Shown here piece by piece: positions 50,814 to 58,952 of a stretch of 64,000 nt of DNA. The first letter of the stretch is position 1; every line of letters begins with the position of its first letter. Source of the DNA: Arcobacter sp. FWKO B (GTDB lineage: Bacteria > Campylobacterota > Campylobacteria > Campylobacterales > Arcobacteraceae); assembly GCF_014844135.1 (NCBI RefSeq), contig NZ_CP041403.1, positions 310,001 through 374,000 on the forward strand, in the 5' to 3' direction. Both the position numbers and the translations under genes were made by a program. Below the pieces are notes generated by a model, which searched no databases, was not told the origin of the DNA, and saw only the letters and a list, made by a program, of their open reading frames with translations.

Positions 50814-52835
50814 ATGGGTATAAAAAAGCAGTTACAACTCTTAATAACAGCTTCGTCACTAGCGATGTTGTTAGTAATAGGTTTTGTTTATTATAGTTTA
50901 AATAATTTAAACAACATTTATCAAGATGTAAGAAACCTAGATGGATTGAAAGACGAACTTGCAAATGCAAGTGAAACTGGGCTTCAAGTTATTGCAGCAC
51001 TAAGAGGTATAGTAATAAATCCTGTGGATAAACAAGCTAATGATAACACATTAAAAGCTATTAAAGAATTTGATGTAATTATAAAAAAGCTTTCATCAAA
51101 TGATGTAAAAAAACTTTCTGATGGTTATAATAAATTTGAAATTGAAAAGCTTTACAAAAGCTTTGAGTCTGATTTAAAACTTGTAGAATCAACTGTAAAT
51201 AGTGGAGAAATTGTATCAAAAGAACTTTACGGTAATGTAAATAAAACTTGGAGACCACTAAAAGCAAATCTTGCAAAATGGATAGAAGCAAATAAAGAAA
51301 AAACAGCAAAAATAACTCAAGAATATGGTAGTACTACTGTTAACAATAAAACACTTATCATTTTGGCATTAGTTGTGATATCTGGTATGATTTTTGGATT
51401 CTTATTTTTAACTATTCAAAAAATCACAAATGGAATAAATACTATCAGTAATGGTCTAAATGACTTTTTTAGTTACCTTAATAAAGAAAGTTCACAAGCT
51501 CACACAATAGAGTTAAATACTCAGGATGAATTTGGTGAAATGGCAGAAAAGATAAATACAAATATCAAAAAAATTGAAAAACACACAAAAGAAGATGATG
51601 CATTTGTTGAAGATGTGAGTAGATTTGCAAAAGAAATGGGTGCTGGAAATATGCTAGCTAAAATAGACAAAGATACAACTACTCCTAATCTTGCTGAATT
51701 GAAAAAAATACTTTCAAAAATGCAATATGATTTAGAACATTCTATAGCAAGAAGCATTCCTATGCTTATAGAGATTCTTGATAAGTTTAAAAAACAAGAC
51801 TTTACTGCAAGATTTCCAAACGCATATGGAAAAGTTGCAGTTAGTATAAATGAACTTGGTGATGAAATGTCAAGAATTTTAAAACAAAATTTAATTGATG
51901 GTACTACACTTGATCAAAGTTCAGATACACTACTTGCTCAAGTTGATACACTTAGTAGAAGTGCGAATGCAGCTGCGGCTAGTCTTGAAGAAACAGCTGC
52001 GGCACTTGAAGAAATAACTGCTACAGTAGTAAGCAACTCAAATAATGTTGTACAAATGTCAAGTTATTCTTCACAAGTGAGCAACTCGGCTAAAAAAGGT
52101 CAAGATCTTGCTAGAAACACAAGTACTGCTATGGATGACATAACAAATCAAGTTAATCTAATCAACGAAGCAATTACTGTAATAGATCAAATTGCATTCC
52201 AAACAAATATCCTTTCACTAAATGCTGCTGTTGAAGCTGCAACGGCAGGTGAAGCTGGAAAAGGATTTGCTGTTGTTGCTGGAGAGGTAAGAAATCTTGC
52301 TTCAAGAAGTGCTGAAGCTGCAAAAGAAATCAAAGCTATAGTAGAAAATGCTACTTCAAAAGCAAGTCATGGTAAGTCTATAAGTAATGAGATGATAAAA
52401 GGGTATGAAGAACTTCTTGATAATATCAATAAAACTACACATACAATCTCTGAAATAGCAACTGCAAGTAAAGAACAAGAAGCTGGTATTACACAAATTA
52501 ATGATGCAATAACAAGCCTTGATAGACAAACGCAAGAAAATGCTTCAATTGCAGCTCTTGTAAAAGAAATTGCAACAGAAGCTGATGTAATATCTAAAAA
52601 AATTGTAACTGAAGCTGTAAAAAAAGAGTTTGTTGGAAAAGATGAATTATTAAAAAACAATACAAATCCTAAATCTTCTAAAGCTACAGGAACAACTAGT
52701 GCAACTAGTACAAAAATTACAAATTCAGCAAAAACTGAAACCAAAAAATCAGCAACTCAAACTTCTAAACCAACTGAGTTAAAGAAAATAACTTCTAACA
52801 AACCATCATCTGATGATGAATGGGAATCTTTTTAA
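50814..52835 (+). CDS. methyl-accepting chemotaxis protein with C-terminal CheR/CheB tether
   Basis: This is a 673-residue transmembrane chemoreceptor. Membrane segment 1 is at about 10-30 and segment 2 at about 178-198. The helical periplasmic sensor between them has no recognised ligand motif. HAMP-like regions lie at about 200-330. The signalling domain contains the hairpin tip QIAFQTNILSLNAAVEAATA followed by EAGKGFAVVAGEVRNLA. After the bundle comes a flexible Ser/Thr/Lys linker of about 60 residues ending in EWESF, which matches the xWExF pentapeptide that binds the methyltransferase CheR. A strong GAGGGAG site precedes the ATG. It has its own promoter. Confidence 0.93.
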   Translation: MGIKKQLQLLITASSLAMLLVIGFVYYSLNNLNNIYQDVRNLDGLKDELANASETGLQVIAALRGIVINPVDKQANDNTLKAIKEFDVIIKKLSSNDVKKLSDGYNKFEIEKLYKSFESDLKLVESTVNSGEIVSKELYGNVNKTWRPLKANLAKWIEANKEKTAKITQEYGSTTVNNKTLIILALVVISGMIFGFLFLTIQKITNGINTISNGLNDFFSYLNKESSQAHTIELNTQDEFGEMAEKINTNIKKIEKHTKEDDAFVEDVSRFAKEMGAGNMLAKIDKDTTTPNLAELKKILSKMQYDLEHSIARSIPMLIEILDKFKKQDFTARFPNAYGKVAVSINELGDEMSRILKQNLIDGTTLDQSSDTLLAQVDTLSRSANAAAASLEETAAALEEITATVVSNSNNVVQMSSYSSQVSNSAKKGQDLARNTSTAMDDITNQVNLINEAITVIDQIAFQTNILSLNAAVEAATAGEAGKGFAVVAGEVRNLASRSAEAAKEIKAIVENATSKASHGKSISNEMIKGYEELLDNINKTTHTISEIATASKEQEAGITQINDAITSLDRQTQENASIAALVKEIATEADVISKKIVTEAVKKEFVGKDELLKNNTNPKSSKATGTTSATSTKITNSAKTETKKSATQTSKPTELKKITSNKPSSDDEWESF

Positions 52836-52847
52836 ACAATATACAGT

Positions 52848-52881
52848 TAATAGAAGAAGAAACTCTCCTCTTCTTCTATTA
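52848..52881 (+). terminator. hairpin after the chemoreceptor gene
   Basis: A perfect 13-bp inverted repeat (TAATAGAAGAAGA and TCTTCTTCTATTA) with an 8-base loop lies 12 bases after the stop. It lacks a following U-run, so termination may be partial. Confidence 0.5.
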
Positions 52882-52939
52882 GTAATCCAAGCACCTACTA
52901 AAAAATAGCCATTTAAGTTAAAAATCAACTTGATTTGAA

Positions 52940-52945
52940 TATAAT
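52940..52945 (+). promoter_or_regulatory. -10 box of argF
   Basis: TATAAT in the context TTTGAATATAAT lies 28 bases before the argF ATG and is followed by an AGAGG ribosome-binding site. No -35 box is clear and no arginine operator is recognised. Confidence 0.5.
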
Positions 52946-52972
52946 CTTCTCTTTGATAAAAAGAGGTATAAG

Positions 52973-53896
52973 ATGAGACACTTTTTGACACTTAAGGATT
53001 TCACTAAAGATGAAATCTTAGATATTTTAAATTTAAGCTTACAAATAAAACAAGAGACAAAGGCTTCTGTTTTTAAAGATTATATGCCTAAAAAAACACT
53101 TGGAATGATATTTGAAAAAAGTAGTACAAGAACAAGAGTGAGCTTTGAAACAGGTATTTACCAGCTAGGTGGTATTGGACTATTTTTGAGTTCAAATGAT
53201 ATCCAACTAGGTCGTGGTGAACCTATGAAAGATACAGCAAGAGTAATTAGCCGTATGGTAGATATGGTTATGATTAGAACATTTTCACAAAGTAAACTAG
53301 AAGAATTCGCATCATACTCACAAGTTCCTGTAATAAATGGACTTACAGATGAATACCACCCAGTTCAACTTATGGCTGATTATATGACTATTGTAGAACA
53401 TGGACTTGATAAAGATTTAAAAGTAGCATACATTGGAGATGGTAACAATATGACACACTCATGGCTTATGCTAGCTTCAAAACTTGGATTTGAATTAAGG
53501 ATTGCTACACCAAAAGGCTATGAAGTAAATAATGAGATTTTAGCAAATGCACTTGAGTTTGCAAAGCAAAGTGGAGCGAAAATCATAGTAACAAATGATC
53601 CAAAAAAAGCCGTAAAAGGTAGTACAATAGTTACTACAGATACTTGGGTATCAATGGGGCAAGAAGCCGAAAAAGAACAAAGATTAAAAGACTTTGCTGG
53701 TTTTATGGTAGATGATGAAATGATGAGCTTAGCTGATAAGAAATGTAAGTTTTTACACTGTCTTCCTGCTTATAGAGGGTATGAAGTAAGTGAAAGTGTA
53801 CTTGAAGGTGAGCAAAGCTTGATTTTTGATGAAGCAGAAAATAGACTACACGCCCAAAAAGGGGTAATGGTTTGGTTAGATAGAAATAGAGCTTAA
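52973..53896 (+). CDS. argF: ornithine carbamoyltransferase
   Basis: This 307-residue enzyme forms citrulline from ornithine and carbamoyl phosphate in arginine synthesis. The carbamoyl-phosphate site is [11 protein letters not shown], then the [18 protein letters not shown] stretch. The ornithine site includes DTWVSMGQE and the catalytic [13 protein letters not shown]. Length is close to the family norm. Its last codons and stop lie within a 13-bp inverted repeat (53876-53913), possibly a terminator. The gene stands alone, with neighbours of other function. Confidence 0.96.
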   Translation: MRHFLTLKDFTKDEILDILNLSLQIKQETKASVFKDYMPKKTLGMIFEKSSTRTRVSFETGIYQLGGIGLFLSSNDIQLGRGEPMKDTARVISRMVDMVMIRTFSQSKLEEFASYSQVPVINGLTDEYHPVQLMADYMTIVEHGLDKDLKVAYIGDGNNMTHSWLMLASKLGFELRIATPKGYEVNNEILANALEFAKQSGAKIIVTNDPKKAVKGSTIVTTDTWVSMGQEAEKEQRLKDFAGFMVDDEMMSLADKKCKFLHCLPAYRGYEVSESVLEGEQSLIFDEAENRLHAQKGVMVWLDRNRA

Positions 53897-53913
53897 GCTA
53901 TATTTCTATCTAA
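53876..53913 (+). terminator. hairpin spanning the argF stop codon
   Basis: TTAGATAGAAATA and TATTTCTATCTAA form a perfect 13-bp stem. Its 12-base centre is itself partly palindromic (AGCTTAAGCT) and contains the TAA stop. An A-rich, not T-rich, stretch follows, so it may stabilise the mRNA end rather than terminate. Confidence 0.45.
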
Positions 53914-53924
53914 CAAATAAAAAG

Positions 53925-54047
53925 TAAAATCTAAAAAGTCAAATCAAATGCAGTTAAGTTTTGGAACCCCAGTCTATGACTGGGCTTGTCTTGCTTGACT
54001 ACACCAGATAAATCTGGCGTTCCAAATGATTAACTTTTTAGATTTTA
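53925..54047. repeat. structured intergenic element with outer 15-bp inverted repeat and two inner hairpins
   Basis: A perfect 15-bp outer inverted repeat (TAAAATCTAAAAAGT at 53925-53939, ACTTTTTAGATTTTA at 54033-54047) encloses a second near-match stem ending GGAAC/GTTCC. Inside are two short hairpins (CCCAGTC-TAT-GACTGGG and CCAGAT-AA-ATCTGG). The 185-bp gap between argF and hemN holds nothing else except direct repeats of TTAGATTTTAGAT just before hemN. It resembles a small non-coding repeat or MITE-like insertion, but no target duplication is clear. Confidence 0.6.
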
Positions 54048-54081
54048 GATATTAGATTTTAGATACTCAGATAGGATAATT

Positions 54082-55449
54082 ATGATTGATTTTACAAAAT
54101 TTGAAAAATACTCTAAAGCTGGACCAAGATATACAAGCTATCCAACTGCACCAGAATTTAAAGAAAGCTTTGGAGAAAAAGAACTAATAGAAAAATACCG
54201 CAATGGAGATAAAAACAGAGCACTATCTCTTTACATACATATCCCTTTTTGTAGAAGTGCATGCTATTTTTGTGGATGCAATGTTGTATTTACAAGTAAA
54301 GATGATAAAAAGAAAAGATATATTGATTATCTTGAAAAAGAACTAACTCTAATAGCAAAATATCTCGATACAAATAGAACTGTAACTCAAATGCACTTTG
54401 GTGGTGGAACTCCTACATTTTTAGAACCTGAGGATTTGGATAGAGTTATCAAACTTGTCAAAAAAACATTTCCAAATTTTTCTAATGATGCAGAAATAAG
54501 CTGTGAGGTTGATCCAAGATTTTTTACAGTTGAACATATGGATGTACTAAAAGCTGGAGGAACAAATAGACTAAGTTTTGGAGTACAAGATTTAGACCCA
54601 AAAGTTCAAGAAGAGATACATAGAGTACAACCATTTGAACTAACGCAAAATGTTATGAAAATAGCAAGGGAAGCTGGGATTAAATCTATAAATATAGACC
54701 TAATCTATGGACTTCCGTATCAAACAAAAGAGAGCTTTTTAGATACTATACAACAAATTGCTTCCCTTGATCCTGATCGTCTAGCAGTATTCAACTATGC
54801 ACATGTTCCATGGATGAAAAAAACCATGAGAAAATTTGATGAAAGTACATTTTCTCCACCTAGTACAAAGCTTGAAATATTAAAAGACACCATAGAGTTT
54901 TTTACAAATAACGGCTATAAAATGGTAGGTATGGATCACTTTGCAAAACCTGACGATGAGCTATTTTTGGCTATAGAAAAAGGTGAACTTCATAGAAATT
55001 TCCAAGGCTATACAACAAAAGGCGGAGCTGATTTGATAGGTATAGGGCTTACAAGTATCGGAGATGGTGTAGATTACTACGCACAAAACTTTAAAGAGCT
55101 AGATGTTTATGAAAATGCTATAGATAGTGGAAGATTACCAGTATTTAAAGGTTATCAACTTAGTCATGATGATATGATAAGACAATATGTAATAATGGAA
55201 ATGATGAGTAACTTTGCACTCAATATAAAACGGGTTGAAGAAAAGTTTGGAATTGTTTTCAAAGAATACTTTAAAGATGATTTGCCATTACTTCAAGAAT
55301 TTATTGAAGCTGAACTTGTAAATATAAGTGATGATAAAATAGAAGTAAGTCAAACTGGAACAATGCTTATTAGAAATATTGTTATGCCTTTTGATGCATA
55401 CTTGAAGAAAATACCAGAAAACCAAAGAAGATTTAGCAAAACCATATGA
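54082..55449 (+). CDS. hemN: oxygen-independent coproporphyrinogen III oxidase
   Basis: This 455-residue radical-SAM enzyme of heme synthesis decarboxylates coproporphyrinogen III without oxygen. The iron-sulfur motif is HIPFCRSACYFCGCN (CxxxCxxC plus the extra Cys of HemN). The SAM-binding region contains MHFGGGTPTFLEP. The opening KYSKAGPRYTSYPTAPEF is typical of true HemN rather than HemW-like proteins. It fits the microaerobic or anaerobic life of Campylobacterota. Its stop overlaps the glycosyltransferase start (ATGA), so the polysaccharide genes that follow are likely co-translated with it. Confidence 0.95.
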   Translation: MIDFTKFEKYSKAGPRYTSYPTAPEFKESFGEKELIEKYRNGDKNRALSLYIHIPFCRSACYFCGCNVVFTSKDDKKKRYIDYLEKELTLIAKYLDTNRTVTQMHFGGGTPTFLEPEDLDRVIKLVKKTFPNFSNDAEISCEVDPRFFTVEHMDVLKAGGTNRLSFGVQDLDPKVQEEIHRVQPFELTQNVMKIAREAGIKSINIDLIYGLPYQTKESFLDTIQQIASLDPDRLAVFNYAHVPWMKKTMRKFDESTFSPPSTKLEILKDTIEFFTNNGYKMVGMDHFAKPDDELFLAIEKGELHRNFQGYTTKGGADLIGIGLTSIGDGVDYYAQNFKELDVYENAIDSGRLPVFKGYQLSHDDMIRQYVIMEMMSNFALNIKRVEEKFGIVFKEYFKDDLPLLQEFIEAELVNISDDKIEVSQTGTMLIRNIVMPFDAYLKKIPENQRRFSKTI

Positions 55450-56495
55450 AAAAAATATTAGAACTTTGCCTATCACCTGACCTTGGAGGGCTTGAACTTC
55501 ATATGAAGAATCTTGCTCTTCATCTAAATTCATTTTGTGTTATAGGGAATAACTCAAAACTTGAACCTTTTTTAAAAAAGGACAATCTTGAATATGAAAA
55601 AATCTCAAGATATGATTTTTTTAAACTTGCAAAAATAATAGACAAAAACAGTATTGATATAATCCACCTTCACTGGACAAAAGATATCCCAGTAGTTGTC
55701 CTTGCAAAGTTATTATCCAAAAGAAAACCAAAAATTGTGCAAACAAGACATATGCATATGACTAGATTTAAAAGTGATTTTTATCATAAGTTTATGTATA
55801 AAAATATAGATACAATAATAGCTGTTACGAACCTAGTAAAACAACAACTTATAGAATTTATCCCTCAAAGTGTAAGACCTCAAATTCAAGTGTGTTACAT
55901 AGGAGCACAAACTCCTAAAACTTTATCTATACAAGACCAAGAAAATCTAAAGAACTCTTTTAATATAAAAGATGAGTTTTTAGTTTGTATTGTAGGACGA
56001 ATAGAAGAAGCCAAAGGTCAACATATAGTCCTTGATGCTGTAGAAAAACTAAGAAATAACAACATTAATGCAAAAGCTCTAATTGTTGGACATTTTATGG
56101 ATGAAAATTATTTTACCTCACTAAAAACATCTTATCCAAATGATATTTTTACAGGTTTTGTAAATAATCCAACTGAACTTATGCAACTAGCTGATTGTGT
56201 AGTTTTAGCAACTAAAAAAGAAACTTTTGGACTTGTACTTATAGAAGCTATGAAATGTGGTATTTGTGTCATAGGAAGTAATAGCGGAGGACCTCTTGAA
56301 ATCATAGATGATGGTGAAAATGGACTTTTATTTGAAAGTATGAATAGCCAAGATCTATATCAAAAACTACTACTTATTGCAAATGATGTAGATATGAAAA
56401 ATACTCTAGCAAATAATGGTAAGACAAAAGCCGACGAAGTTTTTGATAGTGAGAAACAATTTGGTAAAATTAGAAATATTTTGGAGAATTTATGA
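55446..56495 (+). CDS. GT4 family glycosyltransferase
   Basis: This 349-residue GT-B fold transferase begins with the Gly-rich DLGGLELHMKNLA loop, has a central VCIVGRIEEAKGQ, and ends with the retaining GT4 motif KETFGLVLIEAMKCG (EX7E). No membrane segment is present, so it works at the cytosolic membrane face. It overlaps hemN upstream and a GT2 gene downstream by 4 bp each. The donor and acceptor sugars are unknown. A role in lipopolysaccharide core or O-chain assembly is inferred from the locus. Confidence 0.9.
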   Translation: MKKILELCLSPDLGGLELHMKNLALHLNSFCVIGNNSKLEPFLKKDNLEYEKISRYDFFKLAKIIDKNSIDIIHLHWTKDIPVVVLAKLLSKRKPKIVQTRHMHMTRFKSDFYHKFMYKNIDTIIAVTNLVKQQLIEFIPQSVRPQIQVCYIGAQTPKTLSIQDQENLKNSFNIKDEFLVCIVGRIEEAKGQHIVLDAVEKLRNNNINAKALIVGHFMDENYFTSLKTSYPNDIFTGFVNNPTELMQLADCVVLATKKETFGLVLIEAMKCGICVIGSNSGGPLEIIDDGENGLLFESMNSQDLYQKLLLIANDVDMKNTLANNGKTKADEVFDSEKQFGKIRNILENL

Positions 56496-57316
56496 AAGTT
56501 AGTTTGATAATTGCAGTTTACAAAGATGTTGAAGCACTAAAGCTTATCATTGAATCTTTAAGATACCAAACTTATACAAACTTTGAGGTAATAATTGCAG
56601 AAGATGGTGAATACCCACCGATGAAAGAGTATATTGATACAATTAAAGATTTAGATGTGAAACATACTACTCAGGAGGATTTGGGAGTTAGAAAATCTCG
56701 TTCACAAAATAATGCAATAAGAGTTTCTTCTGGTGATTATTTAATATTTATAGATGGGGATTGTATACTTTATAGTGATTTTATTGAAAATCACATAAAG
56801 TTATCTTCGCACAAAATAATTGTAACTGGGAGAAGAGTAAATTTGGGTCCTAGTTATTCTAATATGCTAAGAACAAATTATATAACATCTTTATGGCTAG
56901 AAAAAAACTTTTTAAAACAATATTTAAAAATATCAAATGACGCAAAAGAAGAAAAACATACTGAAGAGGGATTTAAAATTAAACCATTTGGATTGATACA
57001 TAAAATCATAAACTACATCTATAAAAATAAACAGATTTCTATTTTAGGTTGTAATTTTTCATGTTATAAACAGGCTATGCTTGATATTAATGGATTTGAT
57101 GAAGGTCTAGGAAACTCAGCATTTGCAAGCGATACTGATCTTGAATGGAGATTTAGAGGATTAGGATATAATATTATCTCAGCTAAATATATTACAAATC
57201 TATTTCACTTATACCACAAGAGAAAAGAAGGTGTATTTATAAGAGGAATGATGGAACAAATAGAGCAAAATAAAGTAAATAATCTATTTAAATGTGAATT
57301 TGGTATTACACAATAA
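56492..57316 (+). CDS. GT2 family glycosyltransferase
   Basis: This 274-residue inverting GT-A enzyme shows VSLIIAVYKDVEAL, IIAEDGEYPPM, the DxD-type metal site in YLIFIDGDCILYSDF, and a C-terminal part with GCNFSCYKQA, NGFDEGLG and LEWRFRGLG typical of galactosyltransferase-like GT2 enzymes. It is a close paralogue of the gene at 61625, sharing the same motifs in the same order. It overlaps the upstream GT4 gene by 4 bp (ATGA). Its sugar specificity is unknown. Confidence 0.9.
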   Translation: MKVSLIIAVYKDVEALKLIIESLRYQTYTNFEVIIAEDGEYPPMKEYIDTIKDLDVKHTTQEDLGVRKSRSQNNAIRVSSGDYLIFIDGDCILYSDFIENHIKLSSHKIIVTGRRVNLGPSYSNMLRTNYITSLWLEKNFLKQYLKISNDAKEEKHTEEGFKIKPFGLIHKIINYIYKNKQISILGCNFSCYKQAMLDINGFDEGLGNSAFASDTDLEWRFRGLGYNIISAKYITNLFHLYHKRKEGVFIRGMMEQIEQNKVNNLFKCEFGITQ

Positions 57317-57338
57317 TTATGATATAAGGTTAATTTTT

Positions 57339-57887
57339 ATGGAAAATATATCACTTTTTAAACGCCTTACAAATAAATTTAAAGTTATGAAAAATAACAA
57401 CATTAACATTAGTAAAAATACCAAAATATCTGGATGTACAATAATTATCAAGGGAAATAATAATCATTTAATAATAAAAGAGAACACCATATTAAGAAAA
57501 ACTACATTAGAGATTATTGGTAATAACTGCACAATACAAATTGGGAAAAATTGTATGATTGGTCATTATTGTTATTTGAGTACAAAAGAAGAAGGTACAA
57601 ATTTAATTATTGAAGATGATTGCGGACTCTCTAGAAATGTTAAAATTATGACATCTGACGGACATCCTATTTTTCAAAATAATATCAGATGCAATGAACC
57701 ACAAAGTATCTTAATTGAAAAACATGTATGGATAGCAGACAATGTAACAATACTAAAAGGTGTAAATATTGGAACAGGCTCTGTAATTGGTATCAATTCT
57801 ACAGTAACTAAAAATATACCACCAAATTCAGTCGCAGCAGGAAATCCTGCTAGAATCATAAAGAATAATATAAGTTGGGAAAGTTAA
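57339..57887 (+). CDS. hexapeptide-repeat acyltransferase
   Basis: This is a 182-residue left-handed beta-helix acyltransferase of the WcaF/LacA-like kind, which adds acetyl or other acyl groups to sugars. Repeats run from about residue 15 (ISKNTKISGCTIII). The catalytic His is in MTSDGHPIF, and the end VWIADNVTILKGVNIG, then SVIGINSTVTKNIPPNSVAAGNPARIIK, is the family hallmark. The ATG at 57339 has AAGG 9 bases upstream; an in-frame earlier start would overlap the GT2 gene. It converges with the SGNH-like gene across a short hairpin. Confidence 0.87.
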   Translation: MENISLFKRLTNKFKVMKNNNINISKNTKISGCTIIIKGNNNHLIIKENTILRKTTLEIIGNNCTIQIGKNCMIGHYCYLSTKEEGTNLIIEDDCGLSRNVKIMTSDGHPIFQNNIRCNEPQSILIEKHVWIADNVTILKGVNIGTGSVIGINSTVTKNIPPNSVAAGNPARIIKNNISWES

Positions 57888-57888
57888 T

Positions 57889-57915
57889 AGTAATATAGGA
57901 CAATACTATATTACT
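57889..57915. terminator. hairpin between convergent polysaccharide genes
   Basis: AGTAATATAG and CTATATTACT form a perfect 10-bp stem with a 7-base loop and overlap the stop of the minus-strand gene. It is probably bidirectional, but there is no strong U-run. Confidence 0.5.
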
Positions 57916-58945
57916 CAACTGTCAATATTTTACCAAAATCATCTACAATTAGTGATTTGTCATGATATATTTTAGCAAAAATATATTTACCTACATCAGA
58001 TTTAAAGTGACTAGGATCAACATAATTCCTATAATCTGATGTTATACTATTTTTATAATTAAAATCATATACCATATTATATTTTGATAGCTCATTTTTC
58101 CAATAAGTATATGTCTTGTCATACCCTCTATCATGTATTACATCATAAACTTTATGATATAAAGGTGTTGTAAATAATATTAGTTTTACATCATAATTCT
58201 TACATAAAGTCACTATTTCAGATAATATCATTAGACCATTATTAATAGATAGAGGATTTTTAAATTCCTCATTGGCAAAAAACTTATCATTAATACCAAA
58301 ATTTGGAAATATTGAATCGATTTTGTTAAAATACCATTCATCTGTATTATTATATATTAAAGGGTATTCATGAGAATATGTATCCCAACCACTATCCCAT
58401 TCAATTCTTCCATCAATGCCTTTAATATTATCTTTAAAAGTTGAAATAGATTTCCTTAATGTTCTAAAACCAAATAATGAATTTAAATAATCATCATAAT
58501 AAAAATCATCATATCTTGTAAATTTAATATTCTTATATTCACCTATATTTATAGGGCTAAATGCATAAAAATCTAGCCCTAATACAACTGTTTTTACATT
58601 TCCTCTTGTAACAAAATATTGAATTAATTGAAATTGAGTTGACAAACCTGAACCTTTTACAGATACATTATAAATTTTACCATTCTCATATTGCTGTAAG
58701 TATTTAGGATGGATATGTTCTACTCTTGATGAACCAACCAATAAAACATCTGGATTTTGTCTTTTAGCTGAATAAAACTTTGACATTTCATCATTAACTA
58801 ACTGATTTTTTACACTATTATACTTAGTTAGATAATCATGATTAAATACATTATATGGATTTATTAAATAATTAAATGCAACAATTACTACAACACCTAA
58901 AAATGTAAAAACTAAAACTCTAAAAGTCCATTGTTTATTATTCAT
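57911..58945 (-). CDS. SGNH-hydrolase-like membrane-anchored protein (MBOAT partner)
   Basis: This 344-residue protein has an N-terminal membrane anchor (about 8-30, VLVFTFLGVVVIVAFNYLI) and a periplasmic domain. LLVGSSRVEHIHP looks like an SGNH Ser block and the late DPSHFKSDVG looks like the Asp-x-x-His block. Such proteins act with MBOAT acyltransferases, like AlgJ/AlgX or DltD, to pass acyl groups to extracytoplasmic sugars. The ATG at 58945 follows AGGA; an earlier in-frame start runs into the MBOAT gene. The MBOAT gene lies 7 bp upstream. Acyl group and acceptor are unknown. Confidence 0.78.
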   Translation of the reverse strand: MNNKQWTFRVLVFTFLGVVVIVAFNYLINPYNVFNHDYLTKYNSVKNQLVNDEMSKFYSAKRQNPDVLLVGSSRVEHIHPKYLQQYENGKIYNVSVKGSGLSTQFQLIQYFVTRGNVKTVVLGLDFYAFSPINIGEYKNIKFTRYDDFYYDDYLNSLFGFRTLRKSISTFKDNIKGIDGRIEWDSGWDTYSHEYPLIYNNTDEWYFNKIDSIFPNFGINDKFFANEEFKNPLSINNGLMILSEIVTLCKNYDVKLILFTTPLYHKVYDVIHDRGYDKTYTYWKNELSKYNMVYDFNYKNSITSDYRNYVDPSHFKSDVGKYIFAKIYHDKSLIVDDFGKILTVE

Positions 58946-58952
58946 AATAATC

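Noticed and set aside
52848-52881. Long inverted repeat as a possible insertion-sequence end
   Set aside because: There is no transposase frame or second copy nearby; it fits a hairpin at the end of the chemoreceptor transcript.
53925-54047. Cloverleaf-like fold taken as a possible tRNA
   Set aside because: There is no 7-bp acceptor stem of proper size, no anticodon arm at the right spacing and no standard T-loop; the arms are unrelated to tRNA lengths.
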